Source of the DNA: Globisporangium splendens
Taxonomy: Eukaryota; Oomycota; Peronosporomycetes; Pythiales; Pythiaceae
Length of the DNA: 50,394 nt
Reading direction: 5' to 3'
NCBI GenBank assembly: GCA_006386115.1
Contig: VFIW01000054.1
Span: 388,412-438,805 of the forward strand
The notes under the pieces: model-generated
What the model saw: only the letters and a program-made list of their open reading frames with translations
Told to the model about the DNA's origin: nothing
The model's database searches: none
Part shown: positions 1 to 8,847 of the stretch, one piece after another
Position numbering within the stretch: position 1 is the first letter of the stretch
Layout of the letters: every line of letters begins with the position of its first letter
Translations under genes and position numbers: made by a program

Positions 1-2034
1 CCCACCAAGAGCAAGATCGCGTGTTCACCGTTACAGCATGCACAGTGGGCTGCTGTACTATACGGTTGACGAAGGGGATCCAGCGAGGATCGTTGTCCCC
101 AACGACGAAGGTCTGCGTCATCGACTCTTGTATGAGTATCATGACGGTCCTTCGAGTGGCCATCTCGGACGTGAGAAAACGTTTCTCAACTTGTCTCGAG
201 ATTACTACTGGCCTCACATGTACAAGTGGGTTCGCAAGTATGTGCGTACTTGCGAAGTGTGCCAAAGAGTTAAGCCATCCGGCTCTACTCGGGCCCCACT
301 TCGTTCATTGGCTGTCCCATCGGACAGTTGGAAGTCTGTGAGTATGGATTTCATATTTGAACTTCCAAGAGACAAACACGGCAGGAATGGCATCCTGGTG
401 TTTGTGGACCGATTTAGTAAGATGGTGCATCTTACTCCGGTCTCGGATAAGATCTCGGCAGAGATGACTGCGAAAGTCTTTGTAGATGTGTGTTCGCGTC
501 TACATGTCTGCCCCTCGGAGATCTTGTCGAGACCGTGACACTCGGTTTACGTCTAGTTTTGGCAACCCTGCGTGGCATTTTTGGATAAAGAACTACCCAT
601 GTCCACAGCAGCACACCCATACAGACGTCAAACTGAACGTAGTGAATCGTGTCCTCTTGAATACGTGTTGCGCAGTTATGCCGACGTCTTTCGGATAGTG
701 CGTGAGTTTCTCCCTCTCTCAGAGAGTTGCTGTTTGAACAACTCCACGCATGGTCTCGACGGTCATACCCCGTTCTATGTGACTACGGACTCACCCCTAG
801 AGTGCCAGCGTCACTAGTGGGAGAGGTTTCTACCTTAAGTGGGGGAGGGACTATGGCTAAGGAGCCACAGTCGGATCTGAATGCTGTCACAGAGTTAAAA
901 GCGAATTTTGACTCGATGAAACCTCTAGACGACATGACAAGTCGTGAGGGACAGCAAGTCGATGACTTTATTGTGAGGAGACAAGCCGTTGTGAGGTTTG
1001 TTCGAGACGCAATTGCAAAGGCTCAGGATCTGCAAAAAGAACAAGCAGATAGGAGTGGAAGGAAGAACAAGCAAGTGTATAAGATCAATGATCTTGTATA
1101 CTTAGCACGCTAATCTACCTGAACACGCAGGGGGGGGGGGGTGTCTAACTTGGGAATTCGTAAACGTCGGCCAAGTATATTGGACCATTCCCGGGTAGTT
1201 AAATGCAATGGTGATGCCTACACGCTAGACATTCCTAAACGCATGCGACTACACCCTACGTTCCACGTAGGTCGACTAAAGCCTTACCTTCCAAGTGGGT
1301 CAGCGAACCCTATAGAGCCTTTGGCAGACGATCAAGTTGATCCTGAAGTCGCTCCACCAGCTCGCGAAGAGTCTGTAACTCATCGTCATGGAGCTTCTTC
1401 TCGGCATAAAGGCGCTGAAGCACATCAAAGGACTCGTCCTTTATTGTCTCCAACGCGAGAAGGCGACCGTGATACTCCTTCCGAAGTGTCTCAAGAGAAA
1501 CCCCTGCTTCTTCCACAGAGCGCAGTAGACGTTCGTGATACGCATCGCGAGCTTTCTCAGCCTTCTGGAGTCGTTCAAGCTCGGCTTGAATCTTCTCGAA
1601 CCTCTGTTCGAAACGTGACTCCATTGCCGAACGCTGGGCAAGACCATCGAAGAGCAAGTCGATCTTCGACTCCTGCTCCTTCAACCGGTCTTCGAGGCTT
1701 TCGCACCGGTCTTCGAGTACCGCATTGCGAACTTCAAGAGCCTCGATCTGAGCGCGGTGAGCACTCTTCCACTTCCAGAGTCGCTCAATCGTTTTCGCGT
1801 TCAGCCCCACCTCCTCTGATCGATCATCAGGGAGAGCGTCGTTGGATCGTTGAGTCGATAGTCGATCACGAGGATCGATCGACTCGTCGTCGAGGAGAGA
1901 AGTCGTTGAACCGTCAACGCTTCTACAGAGTACGGTGGCTTGGCTATCCACCGGACTCAGACACGTGGGAACCTCGAGAGACTCTTCAGTCTGATGTTCC
2001 CGACGTGGTTCACAGCTACGAACAGAACTTGTAG
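1..2034 (+). pseudogene. Ty3/Gypsy pol fragment, copy A (integrase to chromodomain), decayed
   Basis: The window opens inside pol of an LTR retrotransposon; frame 2 is already open at base 2. The zinc-binding part of integrase (CEVCQRVKPSG) and the first catalytic Asp (SMDFIFELP) are readable to 538. The second catalytic Asp (RDTRF) and the Glu (QTER) then appear in other frames at about 530-660, so the integrase core has several frameshifts. Frame is recovered at about 840-1113, broken again at a run of 12 G (1130-1141), then open from 1141 to the stop at 2034. The last part holds a GPF/GPY-like stretch, a long variable linker and a chromodomain (VESIVDHEDR, FYRVRWLGYPPDSDTWEPRE). The intact counterpart is in copy B (44165-48928). 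Integrase would insert element cDNA and the chromodomain would target chromatin; this copy cannot make an active integrase. Confidence 0.9.
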
Positions 2035-2359
2035 TGCTCTTGCGAGCACTAGAACGACGAGAGCCAAGCTCTTTATGGTCGTTCTCGAGCGTGCCTCCTA
2101 GGTTCCCTAGCAAACGCTCGACAAGATTCTCGTTCTCGAGTCGGACAAACGTCTTCCATGACTCGAGCTTCGCTGTGCTGGACTGGCCAGGATCGTCGCT
2201 GCCGGACATCTTGCGCCAGAGGAAGAACAACTCCTTGTAGAACCGACGTCCTCCACGCTTCTTGCGAATAGCGGAGATGTCGTACAAGCCGGGAGTCGTC
2301 CGCTGCCACTTTGGCTCGGGCCGTTCTTCGCGCTTCACTTGGTCGCTTGATCGCTTCAT
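1310..2359 (-). CDS. Antisense coiled-coil ORF of retroelement copy A (349 aa)
   Basis: An uninterrupted ORF on the strand opposite to pol, overlapping the chromodomain and the linker before it. The start is set at 2359 because copy B has an ATG at the equivalent place (both begin MKR-x-SDQV) with the same 73-bp distance to the LTR. The first 40 residues are basic, the middle is Ser/Asp-rich and variable, and from about residue 185 to the end the sequence is charged with regular leucines, reading as a long coiled coil (LNAKTIERLWKWKSAH, LEDRCESLEDRL, LVERLQDQLDRL). It stays open although integrase on the sense strand in the same copy is broken. No family is recognised. A capsid-, RNA- or chromatin-interacting accessory protein is possible. 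Codon-position differences against copy B favour translation (see findings). Confidence 0.72.
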   Translation of the reverse strand: MKRSSDQVKREERPEPKWQRTTPGLYDISAIRKKRGGRRFYKELFFLWRKMSGSDDPGQSSTAKLESWKTFVRLENENLVERLLGNLGGTLENDHKELGSRRSSARKSTTSSVRSCEPRREHQTEESLEVPTCLSPVDSQATVLCRSVDGSTTSLLDDESIDPRDRLSTQRSNDALPDDRSEEVGLNAKTIERLWKWKSAHRAQIEALEVRNAVLEDRCESLEDRLKEQESKIDLLFDGLAQRSAMESRFEQRFEKIQAELERLQKAEKARDAYHERLLRSVEEAGVSLETLRKEYHGRLLALETIKDESFDVLQRLYAEKKLHDDELQTLRELVERLQDQLDRLPKAL

Positions 2360-2361
2360 GG

Positions 2362-2378
2362 TCAATCGGAAAGTGAGA
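2362..2378 (-). promoter_or_regulatory. Initiator-like motif before antisense ORF (copy A)
   Basis: On the - strand CTCACTTTCCGATTG lies a few bases before the antisense ATG at 2359. It resembles the oomycete initiator (TCATT-Y-rich then ATT) and is conserved in copy B at 43801-43814. Because the leader would be only about 10 nt, it could equally be part of the conserved 5' region rather than a real start site. Confidence 0.35.
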
Positions 2379-2422
2379 GCGGGTGCCTCTTCCGAAAGAA
2401 GTAAAGTCCGTGATGGAACTTT

Positions 2423-2432
2423 AAGGGAGGGA
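2423..2432 (+). other. Polypurine tract of copy A
   Basis: AAGGGAGGGA immediately precedes the LTR start TGATGTAATGGG, as expected for the plus-strand DNA primer of an LTR retroelement. Copy B has the matching tract at 43746-43756. Confidence 0.8.
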
Positions 2433-3063
2433 TGATGTAATGGGCTAAGGCTGCCATTACATGCAAGATGGCTCTTTGTGTGTGTGTCACACACCACCTT
2501 GTGGAAGTGCATTGTGGGTGCGAAGATATTGGGTGAAACACATAAAAGTGACCCCCACATGCACAGGTGACGTCATCGTCTGACGTCAGAGCAATCCGTG
2601 TCCGAGTTGAGTGTTGGTCGCTCGCAATCATTGAGATTCGGCGTGATTACGCACAACAGTACTCTAGACACGTGAATGATGGTTCCTACTTGGGAAACTG
2701 CACTGGTGATGAGAGCGACGTGTCTCTGCCACCTAAAGTGAGTGGCTGTAGCCAATCACTTTGCAGGGAATTTTCCACGGGACTTCAGGTTCAAGTTTCT
2801 CGAAGATCCCCTGGGTTCAACCTCAGTGTACCCAAGGTTTTATATATCAGATTCATAGGTTTTATTGTGCATGTTTAGGTTTTAGTTATAAAACCTCTAG
2901 GAGCCCTAGTGGTGTTTTACATGTAGTGTCAGGAACCATAAGCTCATTTCAATTCAGTTGCATTTTTGCCAAGTTCCTCTCAAGTCTTCCTCTTCAAGCG
3001 CAAGCGTGCGTGCCGTGTTTGAGGCTGTCTCGGATAGCCTCTCACAGCTGTGGAACCTTTACA
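2433..3063 (+). repeat. 3' LTR of copy A
   Basis: Starts TG directly after the polypurine tract and ends in TTTACA at 3063. It aligns over its length with the LTRs of copy B at 43092-43745 and 50080-50394 (shared blocks include the CRE pair, the region around 2837-2847 with an antisense TATATAAAA, and the end block CAAGCGTG...GTTT). A CATAAAAG TATA-like motif near 2540 could serve sense transcription. Divergence from copy B is clear, with indels, so the two are not recent sisters. Confidence 0.85.
2568..2588. promoter_or_regulatory. Tandem TGACGTCA (CRE) sites in LTR of copy A
   Basis: Two perfect TGACGTCA palindromes at 2568-2575 and 2581-2588, with starts 13 bp apart. The same pair with the same spacing is at 43586-43606 in the LTR of copy B although the flanking bases differ. 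TGACGTCA is the classical binding site of CREB/ATF-type bZIP factors. Confidence 0.6.
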
Positions 3064-4514
3064 AGTGGTTTGTTTAATTCAAGCAAGAGCTCGACGTCTC
3101 TCGGCTTTAACGTGTGAGCTTTCCAATCGATTTCTGGATTCTGCTCACGCAACCACATCATACCCAAAATCGCATCCTTTTCTTCAGGAATTGGCATAAC
3201 CTGGAATTTCTGGCGTAAAACCGGAAATCCAGGGATGGCAAGATGCATCATAGCCAATCGCTTTGGCTTTACAATCGTCTCGCCAAACCCAAGACTAATT
3301 TGCATGGTCCGGGATGGATCTTCTTCAACGATCAAGTGGAGCTTTTCTGCCAATAAAGGTGATATGCCATTAATACTGCATCCGTTGTCTATGAAGATGG
3401 AAACATCAACGTGTTCGGTAGCTTCACTGAAAGCTTTTGCACTTACTTCCATAATTGCATAAAAAGAACAGTTAATAAAGTTAGCTGTCTCCTTCTTTGC
3501 CCGACAATCCGGTGCGATGTGCCGTTTCTTTCCACATTTGTGGCAGGTGGCAGTCTTCTTCCAGTCGTCTTTTTGCTTGTCCTTTGGTTTTTGTGAGAAT
3601 TGCTTCTTTTCCACTTTTGGTTTGCTGATACTTTCAGTGCTGCCGCCTTGTGGCGACTTGCCAGCAAAATGAGCAAACTCAAAATTCGATGCAATCTCAA
3701 TGACGTCAGCCAGACGGCTAGGACTTTCCTCCTTTATTTTCTTGGCTGTCTCATTCCTTAATCCGTTTTGGAAGTAGAATCGTTTCTCCATTTTGGAAAT
3801 TGACAATTCTGACTGTGAGAGTAAGTCTTGGAAACGAGAGACATACTCATGGATCGAGCCAGTTTGTTTGAGGTGAAACAGCCTTTCCCGCAGATTGTAC
3901 TCAAAATCTTTGGGACGGAAACGTTCGCGAAGTCTAGTTTTAATCAACGATCATGACTTTGGCACGTTCTCGGACTCACATTGAGCCGAGAAGGCACGGT
4001 ACCAGTTAAGGACAGTCTTGCCCAGATTGCTGGAGATCATAGTCACAAAATCGGAGGATTCAGCATGCATCACTGGCTTCTTCGATGAGTAGTATTCCTC
4101 AGTGGCAAAAATCCACAGTTCTAGATCTTCGTTAAGCTTCCCATCATAAACAGGCGGGTGGGTGTTCTTACGCTCCCCCTGATTAGCCAACAGCAATTGC
4201 TCAAAACGTTGGTTCGACTGTTCCATTTGAGCATTCATGTGCATGTTAGCTTGCTGCAACTGGGCTTGAAGTTGCATTTGGAACAATTGTTGCTGCTGTT
4301 GCAAAAATAGTAACATTTGTTCCATTGAAAAATTTCCTTCCGTCGGATTATTTGCCGTGCTCTGCTGAGCAGCCGGCTGAGGAGGAACTGAATTGTCAGG
4401 AACAGCACTCTGTCCTGATTCATGTTCACGCTCATTTGATGCCTCACGACTTCTTTGTCTCGGTCGTGGATTCGGCGACATTCCCTCAGTATATCTACCT
4501 CTTCTTGAACTCAT
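3064..4514 (-). pseudogene. Gag-protease of element C with an internal stop
   Basis: The ATG is at 4514. The Gag N-terminus has a Gln-rich coiled segment (LLFLQQQQQLFQMQ), then a capsid-like region (LNEDLELWIFATEEYY, NLGKTVLNWYRAF). An in-frame TGA at 3951-3953 interrupts it just before the second conserved capsid block (RERFRPKDFEY); the aligned position in such Gags is usually Trp, so a TGG to TGA change is likely. Further on is a CCHC zinc knuckle (CHKCGKKRHIAPDC, about 3555-3515) that would bind RNA, then an aspartic protease-like segment whose active-site triad reads Asp-Asn-Gly (FIDNGCS) rather than Asp-Thr/Ser-Gly, so the protease is probably inactive. The frame ends at the junction with copy A's LTR; the last few codons to 3042 come from that LTR. 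Confidence 0.8.
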
Positions 4515-4571
4515 GGTAGACACGCTGGACTTTCAATAGGGAATAAAATGAACCAAAAAAATGGGAAAAAC

Positions 4572-4937
4572 TTATTGATTATTTGAAGTTAAATCCCGAG
4601 TGATTTTACGATGAGCGTAATAATTAATCTCCTCTGACAACAAATGGATAGTTTGGAGAGTATTTAAAACCTTGGTCTTTGGTTTGCGAAGAGTACAGTA
4701 CTCTACCTCGCGTTTGAATCGACCAAGAATACGTTGAACCCTTTTGTTCGCTTCAATTAGGTTCGCCCGTAAACTATCAAGTTCGTTTGCGTCTCTAGGA
4801 CCAGCAAAACGGAACTCACTTAGGGTCGCGTCCGGCAATGGCGCTAAGTTCGACTCTTCAGAACCTTGCAAAGCCTGAGGTTTCTTAGGCTTCTTTGGTC
4901 CTTTTTTCGAGTGAACACTCGGTTTGTATCTTCCCAT
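4572..4937 (-). CDS. Small basic ORF upstream of gag in element C (121 aa)
   Basis: ATG at 4937 in the leader of element C, ending 58 bp before the gag start. The first 25 residues are very basic (HSKKGPKKPKKPQ), followed by a helix-forming charged region (LDSLRANLIEANKRVQRIL). No family is recognised. Most Ty3/Gypsy elements have no ORF between the primer-binding site and gag, so it may be an extra nucleic-acid-binding accessory protein, or a detached N-terminal part of Gag. It is a single copy here, so conservation cannot be judged. Confidence 0.5.
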   Translation of the reverse strand: MGRYKPSVHSKKGPKKPKKPQALQGSEESNLAPLPDATLSEFRFAGPRDANELDSLRANLIEANKRVQRILGRFKREVEYCTLRKPKTKVLNTLQTIHLLSEEINYYAHRKITRDLTSNNQ

Positions 4938-5133
4938 AAACAGTAGGAGTCGCCGGGTAGTAGTTGGCGATGCCGAGGCTCAAGGTGCACTTGAGCGAGG
5001 GCGTGCAACTACGCTTAACCTTAGACTGACTATCCCCTGTTGACTAGTTCCTAGTAGAACTTTCCCCGAAGGTACTGACCTCTCTGGATAGAACCAAAGA
5101 GTCGTCTACTGTGTTGGAACCTACCCTTAGTGT

Positions 5134-5257
5134 CTTCTCACTATGTGACCAACACTCCGAGTAGTAGAATATCCTTGCCTTCCCACTGTGTGGCCAGCAA
5201 AGAGATCCTGTGTCGATGTCTAAATTTGTCCTAAATCAGCTTCCCACGATGTGGCCA
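5134..5257 (-). repeat. Three direct repeats in the leader of element C
   Basis: An 18-bp unit of the form CTTCCCACTGTGTGGCCA occurs at 5134-5151, 5179-5196 and 5240-5257 with a few mismatches, in the untranslated leader between primer-binding site and first ORF. Position suggests a packaging or translation element; function is unknown. Confidence 0.6.
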
Positions 5258-5360
5258 CTAAATATAAAGGGCAAAATAGGACAGGAAGAAAAACCCGAAA
5301 TTTGCTTGCGAAGAAGTTCAAAAAGAAAACGCGCTTGGACGGACCTCCCAAGTGCTACTA

Positions 5361-5733
5361 TGTAACACTTTGTCTTGAGGAAGGCTTGATGCGTGGAAGG
5401 AAAAATTGAAAGTGAATTGAGTAAGAGTTACAAAAATCTGAAAGAAGAAAAACTCGCTCTTACTACTGCTGCTCAGTACTGCTATGAATCTTGATCTGTA
5501 TATAAAACTCAATATAAGCTAATGCATTTCACTTGGTGACAATGAATCTTACACAGATATGCGCCTTACGTCAGTTCTCCGCATTATTGGCATGCGCCAA
5601 TTTCTGATATAAGATATCCACAATATTGACATGCACCGAGTTTACATTGATATGCGCGGACAAACGCGCATTTCTAAACCCTCTGAAGTGTCACTACCCA
5701 GCAATCCAGTAGCTGGAAGTGACATGCGTCACA
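5361..5733 (-). repeat. 5' LTR of element C
   Basis: 373 bp, TGTAACA at the left end and GTCACA at the right end on the + strand (short terminal inverted repeat TGT-GA/TGTAA). A second, slightly longer copy stands alone at 15582-15989, which fixes both boundaries. The left side is followed by a primer-binding-like TAGTAGCACTT on the - strand. No target-site duplication can be checked because the other LTR is not in the window. Confidence 0.8.
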
Positions 5734-5969
5734 CTATCCGACTCGGTGAGTTCCTCCAGAGACTTCAAGAGCTCGAAGTCCTCCTCCTCACCATTGCCAT
5801 CCTCGCTTGGCTCTCCAATGATGACGTCACCGTGATTCGAGAGCGCAGAATACTGTAACTCGTGGTTGTCATTGAAATCGTCGTGCTCCGAGGCAGCGAA
5901 CGACTGGACAAACGAGATTGCAGCAGCCAGCGTCGCGCGACTTGCGTCGTCCTCCGTCAACAAATTCAT
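5734..5969 (-). pseudogene. M96-type gene, N-terminal stub cut by LTR C
   Basis: ATG at 5969 (MNLLTEDDASRATLAAA). The 79 codons kept match the N-terminus of the neighbour at 7068-8660: the TLAAAISFV helix, an acidic stretch with EPSEDGNGEEE, and LLKSLEELTESDS. Reading then runs into the LTR at 5733 and stops at 5694. The bZIP-like and START-like parts are missing. The promoter-proximal region is still similar to that of the next gene (see 6150-6181), so this was a recent tandem duplicate inactivated by insertion. Confidence 0.8.
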
Positions 5970-6149
5970 CGTGTCGTCTACAGGAGATAGGGCGAGTGAA
6001 TGCGTGCAGTCGTCACGCTCTTCCAATCGTGCGAATGGGATGCGGATGGAGCGTTCCGCCCTCGCGACTTTCGAAATGGCAGGCGAGCACGCGATGTGCA
6101 TCAATAAAAAAGGCAACGCAGCTGACCATCATTTTCGTCTATCTCGAGT

Positions 6150-6181
6150 CATTCCACGTGATTGCGCTGCGACTCGACAAC
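6150..6181 (-). promoter_or_regulatory. Upstream element shared by first two M96 loci
   Basis: 32 bp (CATTCCACGTGATTGCGCTG and on, + strand) match 27 of 32 positions at 8816-8847, each about 160-180 bp upstream of the respective ATG. This copy contains the palindrome CACGTG. A second shared block (GAGGGCGGA, then GATTGGAAGAGC) lies nearer each ATG. Confidence 0.45.
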
Positions 6182-7067
6182 AATGATTCTTTGAGAGAGT
6201 GTGAGGAGTGATGGTGCAAGTTGTCCTGAACTTGACCAAGATACGCCACCGAATGGGTCAAAGCTCACTTGTGAGGTCACTGACCACCACCGTCCACTTG
6301 AGACGAGGTTTCAGGATCAAGGACGAGAGCATTGCGCAAGGGCTTGCGACAAAGTGCTTTTCGGTGTCACGTCGTGGATTCACTCGAGCGTGGGGTTGCT
6401 TGCTTTGCGGAGACTTGTTCGACCACACTGACTGCAGCTGTTTTCCTGCTGAAGGATGGAGCTGGTGCTTGTTAACACCGCACGACATTGGCACGACGCC
6501 AGAGCTTGATTATGCAGTAATTTCAGGAGCGTCGTGAGACGCGACGAGATCGCTTTTCGTGAGCAACCCCAAGTCCCACATGACGTGCCCCAAACTGAAG
6601 TCGAAGTGATTGTGGTAATAATCTCACCCGCCGTCTTGAGGTTGGAGAACGTCTCGACACAAGAGACGCTCCTTCTCTCCCGTCAACACTACGTCTTTGC
6701 ACGGTCGAAATCCCGAACTAGGCAATTGTGTTCAGATTCATCCCGACATCGAAGTAGACTCACTTTGAAGTTTAATAAGGCTCGTCAAGCTACATGTCTG
6801 GTTCAGAGCGAAAGCTACAGAACGATGCAGAAGCTCGAGGGAGGGAGGGGGGCGGTATCTTCACTTCAGTAGAAAGCCTTGATGGCATGACGTTAACCTG
6901 CAGTTTGTATCCTTTTCCTGAAGTCTCCGTTAAATAAGCGATGATTCCTTATTAACCATTTGTTTGCACATGAACTTATCCAAGAGGTGCGTCCGCCATG
7001 GAGACACCAAATATCACGCAGTTTGCTTCAAAATACACTTAGAACGTCGTTCTTCTGCCACTCATCT
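6182..7067. other. Intergenic region
   Basis: No ORF with family signs on either strand. Contains nothing I can name apart from the spacer between two M96 loci. Confidence 0.6.
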
Positions 7068-8660
7068 TCAAAGAGCTCCACCACCGTTCTTCAATGCTTG
7101 CTCCAGCAGCACGTTCTCCACCATCTGATGACTTGCTGTGATGTTACCTGCAGTGGAACTCAGCACAAAGTCGGTCACGGCACCAACCATGGGATGGTCT
7201 TCGTCCATGAGATCACCCGTGAGCACCGGGTTGGCGATATAGCACGTCTGGAAGAGCGACATATCTCCCGAGATCGTCGTTGGCTTCTTCACAACAATGT
7301 ACCCTTTTTCCAAGAACTGCACACCTGTCAACGGTTCACCAGAAAACTCCAGCGGATCGTAGAACGCGCGCCAGACAACGACAACGCGATCCTTCTCGAC
7401 ATATCGACGCAGAACCTGCTTGACGTGGAAGTGCGCGCTCGTGTGGTTCACATGCATCTCCAACTTGTAGTTTTCCACAATCGTATCTTCCGTGGTGTTG
7501 ATGTTCCTTGGCTTCGTGTGGTAGTAGTAACGGTATGGCACGCGTTCTTTCGTGTACACAAAGTGGTTCCACACCGCTGCACCCGTCGTGTGGACATCGA
7601 ACGGCAGCAACTTGTTGGCGAACACCTCCAGGAACATGCCGTGGACGGCGTCGGTACGCATCCTGGCATCCATACGCGGTATCTCGCTGCGCGCAAGACC
7701 GTTGTCGGCAAACACGGCGTCGATTTCGTCGTACGCACTGTCGACTCCAGCAAGCAGGTCTTCGAAGATCTGGTTCTCCGTGCGGTCGCTTGGTGGTGGG
7801 TGCAAGTGGCGCAAGCCCTTCGCGCCGTGAATGCACTTCTCGATTTCGCGAGTCGCCGTGCTCTTGTTCAAGAACTTCTGAAGACTCTTGGCGATCTTGA
7901 TCTGGTTCTCCAGCACCAACTTCAAGCGAATGTTTTCGCGCTCGGAGCGCACACGCTCGTCGCTTTGCCGGCCGGCTATCTCTTTCCACACAGAAGCCAC
8001 TGCAGGGTTGCTCGTTTGCACGGTCACGATCGGGATCGTGAAACGCAAAGCCTGACTCGGGCGGTCAGCTGGGTGGATCTGGTACGGCGCCGACGACGTC
8101 CTAAAGCTCGCGATCCGCGGCTTCTTGTTCTTCTTCACATCGCGTAATTGGGACTCGAGCTCCGCTACCTTTTTGCGCAAGTAGATGAGCTCTTGCTTGC
8201 GCTCATTTCGCGCCTTGTTGGCGTCCCATCGAACTGGTTTCTTGTCTGCAGCTTTCTTTTTCATCAAAAGCGCATTGGTACTTGTGCGCACTGTGCGCTG
8301 GAGAGGGAGCTGTTTCGGTACTAGATGTGGCAACACCAGCGATGACGACGAAGACGATGATGCATCCGACTCTGTATCAACAGATCGGATCGTCAGCGCG
8401 AGCTGCTCGAACAGGTCATCATCCGACGCCGTGATTTCTTCCAGCGGCAGCAAGAGCTCGGATTCGTCACTATTGCCATCCTCACTCGGATCTTCCTCAA
8501 TCACGTGGATCACTTGCTGACTGGAAGGAAATGCAGCGTGTTTCTGGTTGTCGTTGCAGTCGAAGTCGTCGTTGTCTGACGCCACAGACGACTGGTACTC
8601 GTCCACGAAGGAGATCGCTGCCGCGAGCGTCGCGTTCTCGTCGTCCGTCAGCAGCGTCAT
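7068..8660 (-). CDS. M96-type bZIP-like/START-like protein, intronless copy (530 aa)
   Basis: One uninterrupted frame from the ATG at 8660; upstream in-frame codons are excluded because paralogues start at the equivalent MTLLTDDE. Order: acidic N-terminus with TLAAAISFVDEY helix (1-25), Ser run (about 100-107), bZIP-like basic helix (145-175: DANKARNERKQELIYLRKKV), second coiled helix (223-265: ERENIRLKLVLENQIK), START-like domain (about 295-520) with FANKLLPFDVH, VLRRYVEKDRVVVVWRAFYD and the C-terminal SHQMVENVLLEQA. Proteins of this type are annotated in Phytophthora as M96 mating-specific. A DNA-binding regulator with a ligand-type domain is my inference. Most intact paralogues have introns after the second helix and before the N-x-x-TEDT motif; here both positions are fused cleanly (TATR/EIEKC and KPR/NINTTEDT). 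Confidence 0.85.
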   Translation of the reverse strand: MTLLTDDENATLAAAISFVDEYQSSVASDNDDFDCNDNQKHAAFPSSQQVIHVIEEDPSEDGNSDESELLLPLEEITASDDDLFEQLALTIRSVDTESDASSSSSSSLVLPHLVPKQLPLQRTVRTSTNALLMKKKAADKKPVRWDANKARNERKQELIYLRKKVAELESQLRDVKKNKKPRIASFRTSSAPYQIHPADRPSQALRFTIPIVTVQTSNPAVASVWKEIAGRQSDERVRSERENIRLKLVLENQIKIAKSLQKFLNKSTATREIEKCIHGAKGLRHLHPPPSDRTENQIFEDLLAGVDSAYDEIDAVFADNGLARSEIPRMDARMRTDAVHGMFLEVFANKLLPFDVHTTGAAVWNHFVYTKERVPYRYYYHTKPRNINTTEDTIVENYKLEMHVNHTSAHFHVKQVLRRYVEKDRVVVVWRAFYDPLEFSGEPLTGVQFLEKGYIVVKKPTTISGDMSLFQTCYIANPVLTGDLMDEDHPMVGAVTDFVLSSTAGNITASHQMVENVLLEQALKNGGGAL

Positions 8661-8815
8661 CTTGAGCAAGTGCGCGAGTGCTTTGCGAACGCTCGTAGCT
8701 CTTCCAATGGGACGCGACGTCGGGGTCCGCCCTCGGATTCGCAAATGGCGCTGACACCACATGGCGAGAAGAGAGAGTCGTGACCGAACGACCATCACTC
8801 TGTGCACTCTGCATC

Positions 8816-8847
8816 CATTCCACGCGATTACGTTGCGACGTGACAAC
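8816..8847 (-). promoter_or_regulatory. Upstream element shared by first two M96 loci (second copy)
   Basis: Counterpart of 6150-6181, about 160 bp before the ATG at 8660. Here the core reads CACGCG instead of CACGTG. Conservation of a non-coding block could be either a control site or simple recency of duplication. Confidence 0.45.

Larger units (their letters stand above)
3064..5733 (-). mobile_element. LTR retroelement C, 5' portion, truncated by copy A
   Basis: Reading on the - strand: 5' LTR (5733-5361), untranslated leader (5360-4938), a small ORF (4937-4572), gag (4514 onward) and the start of protease. The element stops abruptly at 3064, where the LTR of copy A begins. Just inside the LTR the - strand reads TAGTAGCACTT, close to the TGGTAGCACTT primer-binding site of copy B, suggesting use of the same tRNA primer. 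Reverse transcriptase, integrase and the 3' LTR must lie left of copy A or be lost. Its LTR abuts a broken M96-type gene at 5734, so the order of events reads gene, then C, then A. Confidence 0.75.

Noticed and set aside
6960..8147. 395-codon open frame on the + strand
   Set aside because: It is the shadow of the intact M96-type gene on the - strand; composition (His/Arg/Val-rich) and lack of conservation in other paralogues argue against coding.
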